From Flavobacterium ovatum (GTDB lineage Bacteria; Bacteroidota; Bacteroidia; Flavobacteriales; Flavobacteriaceae), in NCBI RefSeq assembly GCF_040703125.1, contig NZ_CP160035.1, positions 682,001-746,000 on the forward strand: a DNA stretch of 64,000 bases, in the 5' to 3' direction. Of this stretch, positions 63,741 through 64,000 are shown piece after piece; position 1 is the stretch's first letter, and each line of letters begins with the position of its first letter. A program made the translations under genes and the position numbers. The notes below the pieces were generated by a model. That model made no database searches. It was not told the DNA's origin and saw only the letters and a list, made by a program, of their open reading frames with translations.

Positions 63741-63774
63741 AAATGTTGCTGGATTTCTCTAGCAACATTTTTTT
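63741..63774. terminator. Bidirectional terminator
   Basis: AAATGTTGCT ... AGCAACATTT with a 10-base loop and flanking A and T runs, between convergent dinB (+) and the T9SS cargo gene (-). Confidence 0.85.
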
Positions 63775-63791
63775 GAATTCTGCCTTTCAAC

Positions 63792-64000
63792 CTACTTACC
63801 TACTATAAATTTTAAACTTGTTTTTACACCTTGTTGATTTTTGACCGCAACAAAGTAGATCCCTGTACTTAAACGGGTTACATTTATTGGCTCATCACTT
63901 GAAACAGTGCCGCTGAACATTAACTTTCCGTTACTATCAATAATGGAATATGAGCTGTTATCTGCTATATTGGTTAACTTGATTATGCCATTGTTTTTGA
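63792..64000 (-). CDS. 3' end of a T9SS-secreted protein gene (type A sorting domain), partial
   Basis: The - strand is open from the window edge to the TAG at 63792-63794, giving the last 69 residues. They include KLTNIADNSSYSIIDSNGK, then LSTGIYFVAVKNQQGVKTS and LKFIVGK. This is the classic C-terminal sorting domain: a beta-sandwich ending in KFIV-type residues and Lys. It directs export through the type IX system and is removed after export. The enzyme or adhesin it belongs to lies outside the window. A frame this short does not start within the window. Confidence 0.85.
   Translation of the reverse strand, partial: KNNGIIKLTNIADNSSYSIIDSNGKLMFSGTVSSDEPINVTRLSTGIYFVAVKNQQGVKTSLKFIVGK

Overview
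The window reads as a chromosome segment of a member of the Bacteroidota, family Flavobacteriaceae, most likely Flavobacterium or a close relative. Evidence: low G+C; two SusC/SusD gene pairs; type IX secretion (T9SS) C-terminal sorting domains; a bat aerotolerance-type operon; promoters of the Bacteroidota form TAnnTTTG with an upstream TTG; and intergenic regions crowded with the small hairpin and direct repeats common in flavobacteria. I saw no tRNA, rRNA, CRISPR array, prophage or complete insertion sequence.

Layout. 0-5.1 kb: an exported EEP-family phosphatase/nuclease, 3-hydroxyanthranilate dioxygenase, an ALDH7-type aldehyde dehydrogenase, a small beta-barrel-like protein and a metallophosphatase. 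5.5-20.8 kb: a complete starch/maltodextrin utilisation locus on the + strand: membrane-anchored SusR-like regulator, GH97 alpha-glucosidase, SusC, SusD, SusE, a T9SS-secreted GH13 amylase and an exported GH13 neopullulanase. GH97 and SusC share an upstream element (ACTACA-N5-ACTACT plus a T tract), a candidate operator. 20.9-23.0 kb: AlbA_2-type protein and a short-chain dehydrogenase. 23.2-33.4 kb: moxR, DUF58, a two-membrane-segment protein, batA, batB, batC, batD and batE, interrupted after DUF58 by a tandem-repeat nest carrying a four-helix-bundle ORF.

33.6-36.2 kb is the most unusual part: two orphan genes, each enclosed by its own matched inverted pair of boundary motifs (GTTATGC...GCATAAC and GTTAACTGCC...GGCAGGTAAC) and each followed by a long imperfect hairpin. 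This is the geometry of integron cassettes with attC sites and without an integrase in the window. One cargo gene encodes a HEPN-like/helix-turn-helix protein, the other an unknown protein. 36.4-40.2 kb: CvpA, an array of 4.5 REP-like palindromic units, and the pheS region. 40.6-54.4 kb: a cupin, then on the - strand a second polysaccharide locus aimed at alpha-galactosides: GntR-type regulator, SusC, SusD, cytoplasmic GH36 alpha-galactosidase, sodium:solute symporter and a very large FG-GAP/ASPIC lipoprotein. 54.7-64 kb: gpsA, a YqhD-like alcohol dehydrogenase with an exported DJ-1/PfpI protein and a divergent LysR regulator, a PAS-LuxR regulator, the yicC-gmk-nadD group, an ArsC/Spx-like protein, DinB, and the 3' end of a T9SS cargo gene.

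How they work together: the first sugar locus cleaves starch outside the cell and finishes glucose release in the periplasm. The second locus imports intact galactosides and cleaves them in the cytoplasm. The bat genes form a cell-envelope AAA/VWA machine. All functional calls come from reading motifs in the translated sequence; no database search was run.
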